From the NCBI GenBank assembly GCA_963575745.1, contig CAUYUJ010003061.1:18518-82517 (forward strand): a DNA stretch of 64,000 nt, written 5' to 3'. Shown one piece after another: positions 46,556 to 57,119 of this stretch. Under the pieces are notes generated by a model that made no database searches, had not been told where the DNA came from, and saw only the letters and a program-made list of their open reading frames with translations. The translations under genes and the position numbers were made by a program. Position 1 is the stretch's first letter. The number at the start of each line of letters is the position of its first letter. Source of the DNA: Prorocentrum cordatum (lineage: Eukaryota > Sar > Dinophyceae > Prorocentrales > Prorocentraceae).

Positions 46556-47150
46556 CTGCATTTTGTTTCGCAGCGGGCCTTCTCGCCTGGCCTCGGGCCC
46601 CGGGACCCCCACAGAGCCATCCGGCTCGAAAATGTGGCGCAGAAGGCTATGGGGTCCGACTGACTCTGCGCCAGTCAGCGCGGAGTTCTTCGTGAAGGCC
46701 CCCGCGGACGAGGATCTGGCGGTGTGCTTCCCTCTCGGTCCCCGCCCCTGCCTGCCCGAGGAGCAGTCCACGCAAGGCGGTCGCACGTCTGCCCGAGTGC
46801 CGGAGGCGCGGGCCAAGTTTCCCCCCCCCGAGTTCCAGGTTGGCACGGCCTTCGGGCCGATCGGGAGTAGCGTAGCGATGGGGTCCGAGGCTTCGGTCGC
46901 GATTTTATGCAATGTTCCAACTTTTTCGCGACGTCGGATGGGAGGGCAAGTGCCCCAGAGCTTTCCGCCCTTCGTCGCGAGGCAGGCCTGGGCAGCAGCG
47001 ACGGGCGCGTCGAACAGCGGGATCACCCTGGCCAGCGTGGATCTACCCCCCGCTTGCCACGCGGGCGCGCTGATCCAACCGGAGGCCGAGGCTCTTTTTC
47101 GGATGAGTGCGATCTACAGAATGCCGCACTCGGTGGCGACCCAAATGTCG
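46556..47150 (+). other. Open frame of unknown coding status
   Basis: A + frame of 198 codons is open at 46563-47159 (includes EFFVKAPADEDLAVCFPLGP, and ends MSQA). I do not recognise a domain, overlapping frames are also long, and no splice context is evident. Kept as uncertain rather than called as a gene. Confidence 0.25.
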
Positions 47151-47151
47151 C

Positions 47152-47346
47152 AGGCCTAGAGATTGACACCAACACCAATTTCGGCGGTGTGCCTCCACCG
47201 GGGAAAGAAGATCCCGATCTCGATAGTGGTAATATTTTGGCTTCCAGGGTGGCCGAACTATTACCACCAACACCGAAAATCTAGGATCATCTTCCCCCTG
47301 TGGAGGCAATCCTCTGTCTTGGTGTTGGTGCCAATTTCCAGGCCTC
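47152..47346. mobile_element. Family E inverted-repeat element, copy 2
   Basis: AGGCCTAGAGATTGACACCA then ACACCAATTTC on the left; GGTGTTGGTGCCAATTTCCA then GGCCT on the right, its inverse. The middle shares TATTTTGGCTTCCAGGGTGG with 7734-7926. Confidence 0.7.
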
Positions 47347-47349
47347 CGA

Positions 47350-48130
47350 AAATGCCCCGGCGATCGCCGCAGCGGACCTCCGGCAGGGGGGCCTCGGACA
47401 AAAAGCTGTCACAGTCCAGCGCGCCCCCGCGAACCGGGGAGGACCGATGCCCGATGCCGCTCCCGTCTGCGCTGGATCTCGTCGTGGTGGAGGAGCGCGA
47501 TGCCGCGATCGTCCAATGTCATGGCGTGCTCGCGGAAGCCCTGGTGGGCCTTGAGCTGTCGGGTGCGATATATGTAGCTGCTTGGCGTCGCCGCTCTGGC
47601 CGCGCCCGCCTGGAAGCGCCGAGTCCTCGGCCCAGCGTTGGCGACCTCTGCAAGCGAGGGCGCGCGCGGCGTGGCGATGAGCTGCCGAGTCCCGGGGCGC
47701 AACTGCTGATTGGCGAGGTGCATTGGGAAGTTGCAGCAAGGTGTGTCGCGCAAGATCACGGTTGCGTCGGTCGTGTAGACTATTGCTCGCCATGCAACAA
47801 ACGCGAGGGCAAGCCGGTGCCATTGGGTTCGGTGGCCGCGCAAGATTGCTCGATTGCGAGTTTGCGGGGCGTGTAGGACTAGAGCCCCGCTGGTCCAGGA
47901 GATCTGTGGCTGTTGCGGCCACTGCCGCGGACGGTGCGACAAAGCGTTGGCACTGGAGCCGTTGAGCCTGGTGGATGAGCGGGTGGTGGTGCAGTCGACC
48001 CGCATGGTAGGGATGGGCAACCTTCCCGAGGGGTACCCCCTGCATCCTTGCCTCTTCGGCCCATCCCTGGCCACGCTCGTTGGCCGCGCCCCGCCGGGAG
48101 TTCTTCGGACTGGGCGTCTCAGGCCCCTCT
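47350..48130 (-). pseudogene. Possible decayed LINE C-terminal fragment
   Basis: Minus frames contain ANALSHRPRQW and HRLALAFVAWRAIVYTTDAT. These loosely resemble the Cys/His knuckle and following segment after the reverse transcriptase of dinoflagellate LINEs. Frames are broken and the Cys pattern is incomplete. The call rests on resemblance from memory and on its position among other LINE pieces on the same strand. Confidence 0.3.
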
Positions 48131-48136
48131 CAGCGA

Positions 48137-48301
48137 GCGAAGAACGGTATAACATAAACTTTTTCCGCCGTCGGAGACACCTGCCCCAGGGCGGCTGGAA
48201 AGTTTATACCCCTAAGGTGCCACCGTAAGGGTATAAACTTTCCAGCCGCCCTGGGGCAGGTGTTCCCGACGGCGAAAAGTTTATTTTATACCGTTCTTCG
48301 C
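48137..48301. mobile_element. Long near-perfect hairpin
   Basis: GCGAAGAACGGTATAA, CCTGCCCCAGGGCGGCTGGA and AAGTTTATACCC in the left arm are mirrored by GGGTATAAACTT, TCCAGCCGCCCTGGGGCAGG and TATACCGTTCTTCGC in the right. The loop is only about 12-15 bp; arms about 75-80 bp. Confidence 0.8.
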
Positions 48302-49108
48302 CCGTTAACCCTCGCATCCTCATCGCGCCTCCTCTATGATGCGAGCGGGCTGCCACTGGTTTGGGCCGCCGTGGGCACGCTGCGCGGGAGCTCGCGGGCG
48401 CGCGGCCCGCGGCGCGCCCCCGCTGGAGCGCCCGGCGCGCGCCCTCTCGCGGCGTGGCCTGGTGGGGCCGGGAGGGCTGTCTATCCGCGACGATGTAGCG
48501 TCGATTGAGTGTCGATCTAGCGTCGATTTAGCGTCGATTGAGTCTCGATTCGCGTCGATTCGCCCTCGCGGCGTGGCGCCTGGTGGGGCTGGCCTCGAGA
48601 GTGATGGCGTTGGGGGGGTCCTGCGGGAGGGCTGGGGGGGGGGGGGGGGGGGCAGCTGCGCGCCATGTGGCCCCCCGGCCCCCCCCCCCCCCCCTCTCGG
48701 CGAGGCCGAGGCTGTCTTCGCAGGCCCTCGCGCCCGGCAGATGATGATGATGATGTGCTGCCGCCGGGGGCCGAGGCAGATGTGGCCGCCCCATCCCAGG
48801 GATCCGACGTGTGGAACAACATCAAGACTGAGGTTTTCGCAAAGTTCAGCCCCTAGGGGCCCTCGCCAGGCCTCGGGACCGTTAATATTTAAAAAACGAC
48901 TCTGGGTCGAGACTTCCAGGGACCCCGTATTGAAAAAATCAAGACATCGGATCTCGGGGAGCTCGTCGTGGCCTGGGATGCCGAAGCGCGCGTGCTCCTC
49001 GACATTTGCCGAGGAGCCGGGCCTCGTCGGCGAGGCGGTCGGCGCGGCGGCGCTGCGGCGAGACGGGAGGTTGGAGTTCGCTCCGGGGGCCTCTTGCGAA
49101 CCCTACCC
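48302..49108. other. No gene; GCGTCGATT words and a worn repeat
   Basis: GCGTCGATT-type words cluster at 48485-48560, as at 33795-33870. G and C homopolymers flank 48640-48700. 48845-48945 resembles part of the element at 32642-32838 (CGGGACCGTTAATA, AAAAAACGACTCTGGGT). No domain. Confidence 0.45.
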
Positions 49109-49299
49109 TTAAGTCGGGCCTGTCCCCCTACAGGGGGATTTTCCATGAAAAATCAAAGATACCACCAAAATGCGCCCCAAAGGCCACAAAATGCTCAAAA
49201 ATAGTCCCCAGACCATTTTTGGAGCATTTTTGGATCATTGTTGGGGTATTTTTAACGTTTTTGTCGAAAATCCCCTTGTAGGGGGACAGGCCCGACTTT
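49109..49299. mobile_element. Family A TIR element, copy 8
   Basis: TTAAGTCGGGCCTGTCCCCC then TACAGGGGGATTTTC on the left; GAAAATCCCCTTGTAGGGGG then ACAGGCCCGACTT on the right. The best-preserved termini in the family: about 33 bp with few mismatches. Confidence 0.8.
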
Positions 49300-49308
49300 C
49301 TCCTACTC

Positions 49309-49878
49309 CTACCCCCCACGATTTCTGAGGGGGAGGGTGGGGTTCACTTCGCTTCGGGAGGTAAGGTTCGCGTGCGGTCCCCTGTTCGCTCCGTGGGCCT
49401 CGTCGTCGTCGCTGCCATCGGCGAAGACGAGCGTGGGCGTCCTGCGCCGTGCTTGCTGGAGCTGCTGCGCCGGACATCCCAGAAGTTGCGCCTGTCCTGG
49501 GCGGGGGGCGATGAGACAGGGGTGTGCGCAGCAATGGCGAAGCCGGCGACAGAGGCCTCCGTGCGGAGGAGGCGCGAGTTGACGACATCGGTGGCGGCCT
49601 TGTTGTCGGTCGCGTGGAGGCAGCTGGGCGCCGCCGGTGCCGCCCGAGTTGGCGGCGGTAGTGAACGCGCAGTGATGGCTGAGCTCCTGGCAGCCTTGAT
49701 CAGGGAGAGGGGCCTCCTGAACGCCAGCGATGCGGACTCCGCGGCCGTGGATGTACGTTACAATCAGCTGTGCGCGGGCGGTGAGGTGCTGGCAAATGCG
49801 GCGCAGGTGCGGGTCGAGGGTCTGGGCGTTGAAGGTCGCCAGGCTGAGGAAGGAGGTCGCCAGGGCATCGCGCCGCAT
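49309..49878 (-). pseudogene. Decayed LINE endonuclease N-terminal fragment
   Basis: The minus frame reads LSLATFNAQTL then VTYIHGRGVRIAGVQEA and PLPDQG, matching the Asn and Gln-Glu motifs at the start of LINE AP endonucleases. Later motifs are out of frame or absent. Truncated. Confidence 0.65.
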
Positions 49879-49920
49879 GCAGTGCCTCCGCCATCGGGTG
49901 AGCAGACCGGCATGGCGTGT

Positions 49921-50118
49921 TGATCGTTTTCTTATTCATTGTTTCGCCGATCGGCGCGGGCCCTCGCACCCCTCCCCTCCCCCCCCCATGGAGCAGATCT
50001 TGGCTGTCTTTGGCGCCTGCCTCGAGCAGCTGGAGTCTCCCCCAGAGCACGCGCTGCTGCAAACAGTCGCACTCGGCAGAGGTCCAGAGCCCCCCCCCCC
50101 CTCTGCCCAATGTCGAGC
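49921..50118 (+). mobile_element. Family C TIR element, copy 2 (right end replaced by CTC array)
   Basis: TGATCGTTTTCTTATTCATT then GCCGATCGGCGCGGGCCCTC, CCATGGAGCAGATCTTGG and CTGCTGCAAACAGTCGCA match copies 1 and 3. The right terminus is missing; the sequence passes into a CTC microsatellite at CAATGTCGAG. Confidence 0.65.
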
Positions 50119-50385
50119 CTCCTCCTCCTCCTCCTCCTCCTCCTCCTCTCCTCCTCCTGCTCGTCCTCCTCCTCCTTCTCATCCTCCTCTTGCTCATCCT
50201 CTTCCCCCACCACCTCCTCCTCCTCCCTCCTCCTCCTCCTCCTCCTCCTCCCTCTCCTCCTCCTCCTCCTCCTCCTCCCTCCTCCTCCCTCCCTCCTCCC
50301 ACTCCTCCTCCTCCTCCTCCTCCTCCTCCCCTCCTCCTCCTCCTCCTCCTCCTCCTCCTCCTCCTCCTCCTCCTCCTCCTCCTCA
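50118..50385. repeat. (CTC)n microsatellite
   Basis: CTC with CTG, CTT and CCC variants, clean at 50330-50383. Confidence 0.92.
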
Positions 50386-50543
50386 AGAGAGCGCTCGCAC
50401 GAAGGCCCCTTCAATTGACTCCACCCGCTCCGGCGTGCCCGCGGCAGGGCCACCGCGGGTCCGCCCGGGGGGCGGCGGCGCGGCCGCGGGGGGGCGCGCC
50501 GCGGGGGGGGCGCCCGCCGCGGCCTGCCCGGGGCGAGCGGGCC

Positions 50544-50773
50544 GCGGCCCCGAAGCCAGCCCACAGCCCAGCCCGAAGGCCCCGAGGTGCGAAGCAGGAG
50601 AGACGCCACAGACATAAACTTTGGGCGCTCCGCGCGGAGTTCTTGGATCCGCGCTGGGGCCCCCCCCCAGCGGCGCCTCCGGGGGGGCGCCCGCCCAGCC
50701 CGGCAGCGGCCCCGAAGCCAGCCCACGGCCCAACCCGAAGGCCCCGAGGTTCGAAGCAGGAAAGAGACGCCAC
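50544..50773. mobile_element. Partial family B element between 66-68 bp direct duplications
   Basis: GCGGCCCCGAAGCCAGCCCA ... AGAGACGCCAC occurs at 50544-50609 and again at 50706-50773. Between them lies one arm of family B (CATAAACTTTGGGCGCTCCG from 50613) followed by GC-rich centre sequence. The second arm is absent or degenerate. Confidence 0.6.
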
Positions 50774-50953
50774 TCGGGGGTGGACAGAACCCCCTCCCCC
50801 TCCGCTATATAGGCGGCGAGTCTCGCCCTCCTGGTGAGCTTGGCTGCCCCTGCCCAGCGGCCCCCCTTTGTGCATGAGCTCGGCGCCCCGGGGCGGCGGC
50901 CCGGGAGCCCCCCCCGCCTCGAGCGGGTCTCCCTTTGCCGATCTATAGTATGT
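50774..50953. other. Spacer starting with a family D terminus
   Basis: CGGGGGTGGACAGAACCCCC lies at 50775-50794, as at the start of the element at 50954. No gene seen. Confidence 0.45.
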
Positions 50954-51117
50954 CGGGGGTGGACAGAACCCCCAACAGTGACACGCCGATTCGTGAACTG
51001 TCCGTGTTCGGTTCTCGAGAGGGCGCCGAGTCCGTTCTTTTCCAGGCTTGCGCCCGCCAGGTTTGGGCCTCAGGTCGTTTTCACTAAACCACGCTTTGCT
51101 AAAGGGAGGTATGTCCA
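50954..51117 (+). mobile_element. Family D element, copy 2
   Basis: GGGGGTGGACAGAACCCCCA, then TCGGTTCTCGAGAGGG-like sequence, CCAGGCTTGCGCCCGCCAGG and CACTAAACCACG match the reverse complement of 1437-1611. The right end is worn. Confidence 0.55.
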
Positions 51118-51127
51118 TGCCCAGCGG

Positions 51128-51302
51128 CATAAACATGAACTTCTGGCGCTCCGCGCGGACTTCTTGGATCCGCTCTGGGGCCCCCCCCAGCGGCGCCTCC
51201 GGCGCCGCCCCTGGCGCGCTCCGGGCGCCAGGGAGGGGGCTCCAGCGCAGGTCCAAGAAGTCCGCGCGGAGCGCCAAAAGTTTATGTTTATGGCGCTTTT
51301 CC
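51128..51302. mobile_element. Family B palindromic element, copy 5
   Basis: CATAAACATGAACTTCTGGC then GCTCCGCGCGGACTTCTTGG is mirrored by CCAAGAAGTCCGCGCGGAGC then GCCAAAAGTTTATGTTTATG. Best-preserved copy; arms about 60 bp. Confidence 0.8.
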
Positions 51303-51528
51303 TTCTTCTAGATGTGCCCTCCATTTCCAGTGTGGGGGGTCGGGGAACAGGGAGCAAAAACACATCTGAAGCCCGTATACACCCCCAGCCCGAGATTCGG
51401 GTGTTCGGGTTGGGTCGGGGCTCTCTGGTGGTACAGTGGAGGCCCATGCCATGCCAGGGTGCCCTGGGTTTCTTGGGTTTCGATGGTCTTGCTATGGATA
51501 GGATAGCGTGAAGTTCGCACACCAAAAG
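51303..51528. other. No gene recognised
   Basis: Short ordinary stretch between family B copy 5 and the LINE ORF1-like fragment. Confidence 0.35.
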
Positions 51529-53022
51529 TCAATGGACGCCCTGGGGTTCCAGGGCTGGGTTTCTTGTGGAAGGTTTCTTGTGGACGGGCCTCCGTTGTAG
51601 GCAGTCAGAGCAGGCAGCGGCCCCCAGGTGTCGTGGCCGCCGCGCGGCGGGTCGAGAAAGCAGCAGCCTGGCCAGTCGGTGCGTCGTGGGCCGCCTGGCT
51701 GGCCTTTCGGGGCCTCGCCGGGGCTTCGCCGGGGCTGCCTGGGGCGCCGCTGGGGGTTGTGCGCCGCGAGCGTGGACCCACGCGCGTCCGTAGCTGTGGC
51801 GTGGTAGGTCGGAGCGGCGGCGACGGTCACACTGCGGCTCTCCTCGCGGCTTCGGCAGAGCAGCGCGCCTCCGCAGAGGAGCGCGCCGCCGTCGTCGGGC
51901 AGGGCCCAGAGCGGTCTGTCGCCCCCTCGTGCCGCGAGGCCGGGCAGGTCTCGCTGCGGCCAGCAGCCCAGCGGGGACGGTGAAGCAGTTGGTCAGGGTC
52001 TGCTGGGCAGGGTCCTTGAACGGCTGCTTTCCGTCGTGTCGAGTGCCCGCTGGCACGGCAGGCGCACTGCTGTCTGCCCCTGGCACTGTCTCCGGCCCTG
52101 GCACGGTGCCCGCGTGGGGCGAGGGCTGCGTGCCCGGGTGGCGTTCCTGCCTGCTCCTCGAACGACTGTTCGAGCCTTGGAGAGCAGGTCCGTGCTGAGG
52201 GACCTGGCGTGGTCGAGGGCGTCTGGCGGGGCGCCGGGCAGAGTGGCGAGCCGTTGGCAGGCAGCCCCCAGCTGTGCCCCGAGTGCGCCCAGGCTCGCCT
52301 CCGGCCCGGGGGCCTCGGCCAGCTCGTGCTGCAGGTCGGTCCGCTCCCGTGTCGGGCGGTGCGCCTCGGCCTCCGCCGCTCGGTGCGCTCCGCTCCGCGA
52401 GCGCGGGCGCCTCCTCCGTCTGGAGAGGGTGCGCTTCTTGGCGCGCTCGAGGGCGTCCTCGCAGTCGTCCCTGCGTTGGCCCGCAAGTTCGGCCGAGAGC
52501 AGTGCTCGCATGTGGTCGGCCGCTTGCTCTGCGATGCTGGAGCGGAGTTCCTGGTGCTCGACCCCCCGGAGGGGGATGAGCGCCGCCTCGAGCTGCTTGA
52601 GCTGGGCCTGCCGCCGGGCCTCGGTCCAGACGCCAGGAGTGGAGGATGGCCTCGATGGCGCTGCCGTGCTCGGGAGTGCCGTAGCTGGGGCCGCCTGCAG
52701 GAGTTTGCTGGCGACCGCGGATAGCTGCGCCGCCACTCCAAGGGGTGAAGCGGTGTGGGCCAGCGAGGGCTCGCTGAATTGGGGCTAGTAGGGCTTCAGG
52801 ATGTTGAAAATGGAGCATTCGGTCTTGGGCGTCCAAGTGGTGGCGTTGCATAACTTTGCATGTCCATGAGCGCGCTGCAATTATCGTCGGGCGCCAGGTT
52901 CGTGAGCCGTTGACCCATGGGCCATCGTAGTTCTGCTTCCAGCCGAGCTTGGTCCACTCGTCGTCGGACCACATCGCTGCCGCTGCCCGCTGTGGCGGGA
53001 CAGAGGACGAGTATTGGCCCAT
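51529..53022 (-). pseudogene. Possible decayed LINE ORF1-like fragment
   Basis: Two overlapping minus frames share the region. One begins MWSDDEWTKLGWKQNYDG and PWVNGSRTW (near 52970). The other (51993-52736) is a Lys/Glu/Ala-rich, coiled-coil-like stretch (EARRQAQLKQLEAALI, EDALERAKKRTL, DLQHELAEAPG). A Trp-rich start followed by a coiled coil fits LINE ORF1 proteins, as at 28706-29845. The frame switch and the absence of a clear zinc finger suggest decay. Could instead be an unrelated gene. Confidence 0.4.
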
Positions 53023-53089
53023 GGGTGAGGAGCAGGGTTTATATGGAAACGTGGAAGAGTTGCCTCAAGCAGCTGCGGTGCAAGGACGT

Positions 53090-53185
53090 ACGCATGATGA
53101 TGCTGCTGGTGATGATGAGGATGAGGATGATGATGCTGCTGATGATACTGGTGATACTGATGCTGATACCGATGATGTTGGTAAT

Positions 53186-53216
<31 letters not shown>

Positions 53217-53385
53217 AGGATGTTGATGCTAATGCTGATGCTGATGCTGATGCTGATGATGATGATGATGCTGCTGCTGATGATGATGCTGCTGCTGCTG
53301 CTGATGATGATGATGGTGAATCATATGACGCTGTTAATGCTGATGATGCTGATGCTAATGCTAGTGCTGCTGCTGCTGCTGATGC

Positions 53386-53428
<43 letters not shown>

Positions 53429-54057
53429 AATGCTGATGCTGATGCTGATGCTGATGATGTTGCGGATGAGGAGCGCGACGTTGATGTTGATGATGCTGCA
53501 CTGATGATGACGATGCTGCTGATGCTGATCTGGAGTTGTTGTTGCTGCTGAGGATGAGGAGGAGAAGGAGGAGGAGGAGGAGGAGGAGGAGGAGGAGGAG
53601 GAGGAGGATGAGGATGGGGAGAAAGGAGGAGGTGGTGGAGAAGGATGGTGAGGGGAGAAGAGAGGGAGTATGCGAAGGAGGAGGAAGCGGACGAGGAGAA
53701 GGTGGAAGGATGGCAAGAGAGAAGAAGAGGAGGAGGAGGGAGAGGAGAGGAGGAGGAAGAAGAAGAAAAAGACGACGAGAGAGGATCATGAAGAGAGCGG
53801 AGAGGCGGATGAGAGATGATGGGTGGTGATGACGAGAAGGACGAGGAGGATAAAGACGCGGAGGAGGACGAGCAGGAGGAGGAGGAGGAGGAGGAAGACG
53901 AGGGGGAGGGGAGAGGACGATTGTTATGATGACGGTAAGGATGGTGATGCTGGTGATGATGATGGTTGTGGTTGTGGTGGTGGTGGTGACGATGATGATG
54001 ATGATGATGAGGACCATGCTGGTGACTATGATGATGCTGATGACGATGAGGCTGATC

Positions 54058-54099
<42 letters not shown>

Positions 54100-54365
54100 C
54101 TGACGATGCTGATGCTGACGATGATGATGCTGATGAAGATGATGATGATGCTGCTGATGATGATGATGATGATGATGGTGACGACGACGATGCTGATTAT
54201 GCCGATGATGCTGATGATGCTGCTGCTGATGACGATATTGCTGATGATGACGATTACGATTACGATGGCGACGCTGCTGATGCTGACGATGCTAATCATG
54301 ATGATGACGATGCTGATTCTGACGTTGAGCATGATGATGATGACGATAACGATGACGATGATGAC

Positions 54366-54396
<31 letters not shown>

Positions 54397-54583
54397 CTTC
54401 TGATGAGGCTGATGATGATGTTGATGCTGACGGTGATGATGCTGCTGATGATGATGCTGGTGGTGCTGATGCTGCTGATGCTGATGCTGATGCTGGTGAT
54501 GATACTGATGATGACGGCGGTGATGATGCTGGTGCTGATGATGATGGTGCTGATGATGATGGTGATGATGATGATGCTGATGC

Positions 54584-54630
<47 letters not shown>

Positions 54631-55160
54631 GTAATGCTGATGCTGACGCTGAGGCTGAGGCTGATGACGATTATGTTTATGATCGTGTTGGTTATGGTGA
54701 TTCTGATGGTGATGGTGGTGATGATGCTGGTGGTAATGATGCTGCTGCTGATGATGATGATGACGATGCTGCTGATGATGATGCTGATGATGACTTTGAT
54801 GATGATGTTGATGCTGATGACGATTCTGATAACGACGGTGACGACGATTCTGATGGCTGATGGCGATGATGATGTTGAGGATGATGATGATCATGGTGGG
54901 GATGATGCTGATCATCATGTGTGGTGCTGATTCTGATGATGGTGATGATGTTCATGATGATGCTGATGATGGTGATGATAATGATGCAGATGAGGGCGGT
55001 TCTGATGATTCTGAAGGTTGCGGGGATGTTGTTGATGCTGGTAAATGCGAACGATGCTTTTTATGATGATGCAGCTGTTTATGATGATGCTGATGCTGAT
55101 GCTGATGATGATGATGACGATGCTGCGGCTGAAGATGCTATTGACGTGAGAATGATGTGA
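53090..55160. repeat. (GAT)n - (GAG)n - (GAT)n microsatellite block
   Basis: GAT with GCT and GAC variants at 53090-53545, GAG-rich degenerate sequence at 53550-53915, then about 1.2 kb of GAT at 53935-55155. Confidence 0.92.
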
Positions 55161-55169
55161 GGACGATGA

Positions 55170-55173
55170 GGAT

Positions 55174-55255
<82 letters not shown>

Positions 55256-55272
55256 CAGAGAGAGAGAGAGAT
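55170..55272. repeat. (GA)n dinucleotide array
   Basis: About 100 bp of GA with three short interruptions. Confidence 0.92.
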
Positions 55273-55297
55273 AATCAAGGATCGTCGATGACAGATG

Positions 55298-55440
55298 CAA
55301 GAGGAGGAGGAGGAGGAGGGAGGAGGAGGAGGAGGAGGAGGAGGAGAGAGGAGGAGAGAGGAGGAGGAGGAGAGGAGGGGTGGAGTGGAGGTGAAGGTGG
55401 AGGAGGGGGAGGAAGAGGAGGAGGAGGAGGAGGAGGATTT
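55298..55440. repeat. (GAG)n microsatellite
   Basis: GAG with GGT and AGA variants. Flanked by a short unique stretch and the GA array. Confidence 0.9.
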
Positions 55441-55990
55441 TTGACGCGCACAGCCACAGACCCCAACTCAATGAGGCAAAGCCAAAATTCAACAGGCGGT
55501 TGGCAGCCGCCTGAGGGCGCAAAACGGCGCAGGCCGCGCCGCGGAAGGCGCAGGCGCGACCTAAGCGCGACCAGGGAGCGCAGGGAGACCGTGCTCCGCG
55601 CTCCCCTGGTCGGGGTAGGGGGCGCGAGCCGTGCTCAGCGCCAACCCTACCCACCACCCACTCCGTGGGTGGCCGCGTTTTCCGGGCCCCGGGACCACGA
55701 CACGACACGACACGACAGGGGGACGAAACGAACGACGCGACACGAACGACACGAGACGGACGAGCGACACGACAAGACGAGCCGCCAGCCCCGCCCCAGG
55801 GCGGCGAGCGCTGGGGGGGACCCAGCACCGCCCTGGGGAAGCACACGGGGCCTGGCGACCCCCCCGGGGGAAGGAAACCGCACTTTGGCGGCGTCCCCCG
55901 GGGTGCGGGGGATTTTCGCCCCTCGGGCCCGGCGCTCCCCGCCTGCGCCAGGAGGACCCTGGGGTCCCGACCCCTCCCCTACGGGAGGGG
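55441..55990. repeat. Hairpin and GACAC-type short repeats, no gene
   Basis: CGACCAGGGAGCGC and GCGCTCCCCTGGTCG form a short hairpin at 55578-55612. From about 55695 to 55785 the sequence is built of GACAC, GACGA and ACGAAC words. The rest is GC-rich without a domain. Confidence 0.55.
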
Positions 55991-55994
55991 CCCC

Positions 55995-56105
55995 CTCGGG
56001 GCGGAGGAGGAGGAGGAGGAGGAGGAGGAGGAGGAGGAGGAGGAGGAGGAGGAGGAGGAGGAGGAGGAGGAGGAGGAGGAGGAGGAGGAGGAGGAGGAGA
56101 AGGGG
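55995..56105. repeat. (GAG)n microsatellite
   Basis: A clean GAG/GGA array of about 100 bp. Confidence 0.92.
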
Positions 56106-56245
56106 GCCAGTGGAGGAGGAGGGGCAGGGAGGGGGATGAGGAACGAGGAGGGAGTAAATGGGAGGGGGGAGAAGTATGAGGAAGGATGATGAGGGGGAGG
56201 GAGGCGGGCGAAGGAGGAGGACGATGAGGATAAGGAGGAGGGGGA

Positions 56246-56395
56246 GGATGGCGACGTCGCCAACGCTCGAGGGCGACGACGGCGGCGAAGGTAGCGGAAT
56301 GGCATGGCTGGCCCAGGAGGCCGACGAGCAGTTCGCGCACGACCTGGCCGAGGCGCTCCTGCACCCCCGGCTGCAGGAGCGCTTGCCGCCGTCGC
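56246..56395 (+). CDS. Weak candidate exon, product unknown
   Basis: From ATG at 56246 the frame reads MATSPTLEGDDGGEGS then WLAQEADEQFAHDLAEALLH and PRLQERL, an amphipathic, acidic helix-like stretch of non-repetitive codons. It then dissolves into CTC-type repeat. No family recognised and no clear donor. Confidence 0.2.
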
Positions 56396-56663
56396 TGTCG
56401 CTGTCGCTATCGTCCTCTCACTCCTCTTCATCCTCCTCCTCCTGCTCCTCGTCGGCGTCGTTGGCTTCGTCGTCGAGGTCGTCGTTGACGTCGTCCTTCT
56501 TCTCCCCCCCGTCCTCCTGACCCACAGAGCAGATGTCAGCGGGCTGGTGCAGCACCCGCGCGTCGCCCTGGGGGGCGCGGGAGGCTGCACTCTGCCACAA
56601 GAAATAAGCACAGACGCCCTCCACTGGAGTGTTCCTGGGCCTCGGGGGAGGGTGGCCGTGAAT

Positions 56664-56978
56664 AAATCACCACTGAGGGCCAGCGACTTTATACACTGTC
56701 CCCTCGTGATCGTTTTTTTATTCATTGTTTTGCCGATCGGCGCGGGCCCTCGCACCCCCCCTCCCCCCCCATGGAGTAGATCTTGGCTGTTGTTGGCGCC
56801 TGTTTCGAGCAGGTGGAGTCTCCCCCATAGGACGCACTGCTGCAAATTATCGCATCAAGGAGAGGTCCGGAGCCAGAGCCCCCCCCTCACCCCCCCTTCC
56901 GCCCAATGTCGAAACGCCGAATAAGAAAACGCTCGCAAATCACCATGGAGGGCCAGCGACTTTATACACGGTCCCCTC
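56664..56978 (+). mobile_element. Family C TIR element, copy 3, between 42-bp direct duplications
   Basis: AAATCACCA ... GGGCCAGCGACTTTATACAC ... GTCCCCTC occurs at 56664-56705 and 56937-56978 (39 of 42 identical). Between them lies a full family C element (56706-56936) with termini CGTTTTTTTATTCATTG and CGCCGAATAAGAAAACG. Confidence 0.8.
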
Positions 56979-57059
56979 CTTGAAGGCAGATGCGCAGTTC
57001 GTCGGAGAGTGTCTGTGCGCATATTGCGAAGGCCTTACGGCCGGTGCCGCCGACCCTGC

Positions 57060-57100
57060 AGGGGGACGACGACGACAACGACGACGACGACGACGCTGAC
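57060..57100. repeat. Short (GAC)n array
   Basis: About 40 bp of GAC with AAC and GCT variants, preceding the CTTGGGG tract. Confidence 0.8.
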
Positions 57101-57119
57101 ATGGGTCAGAGTCGTCAGG

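Noticed and set aside
46563-47159. 198-codon + strand frame as a gene
   Set aside because: No domain or splice context, overlapping frames of similar length on the other strand, and it sits between mobile elements. Left as uncertain.
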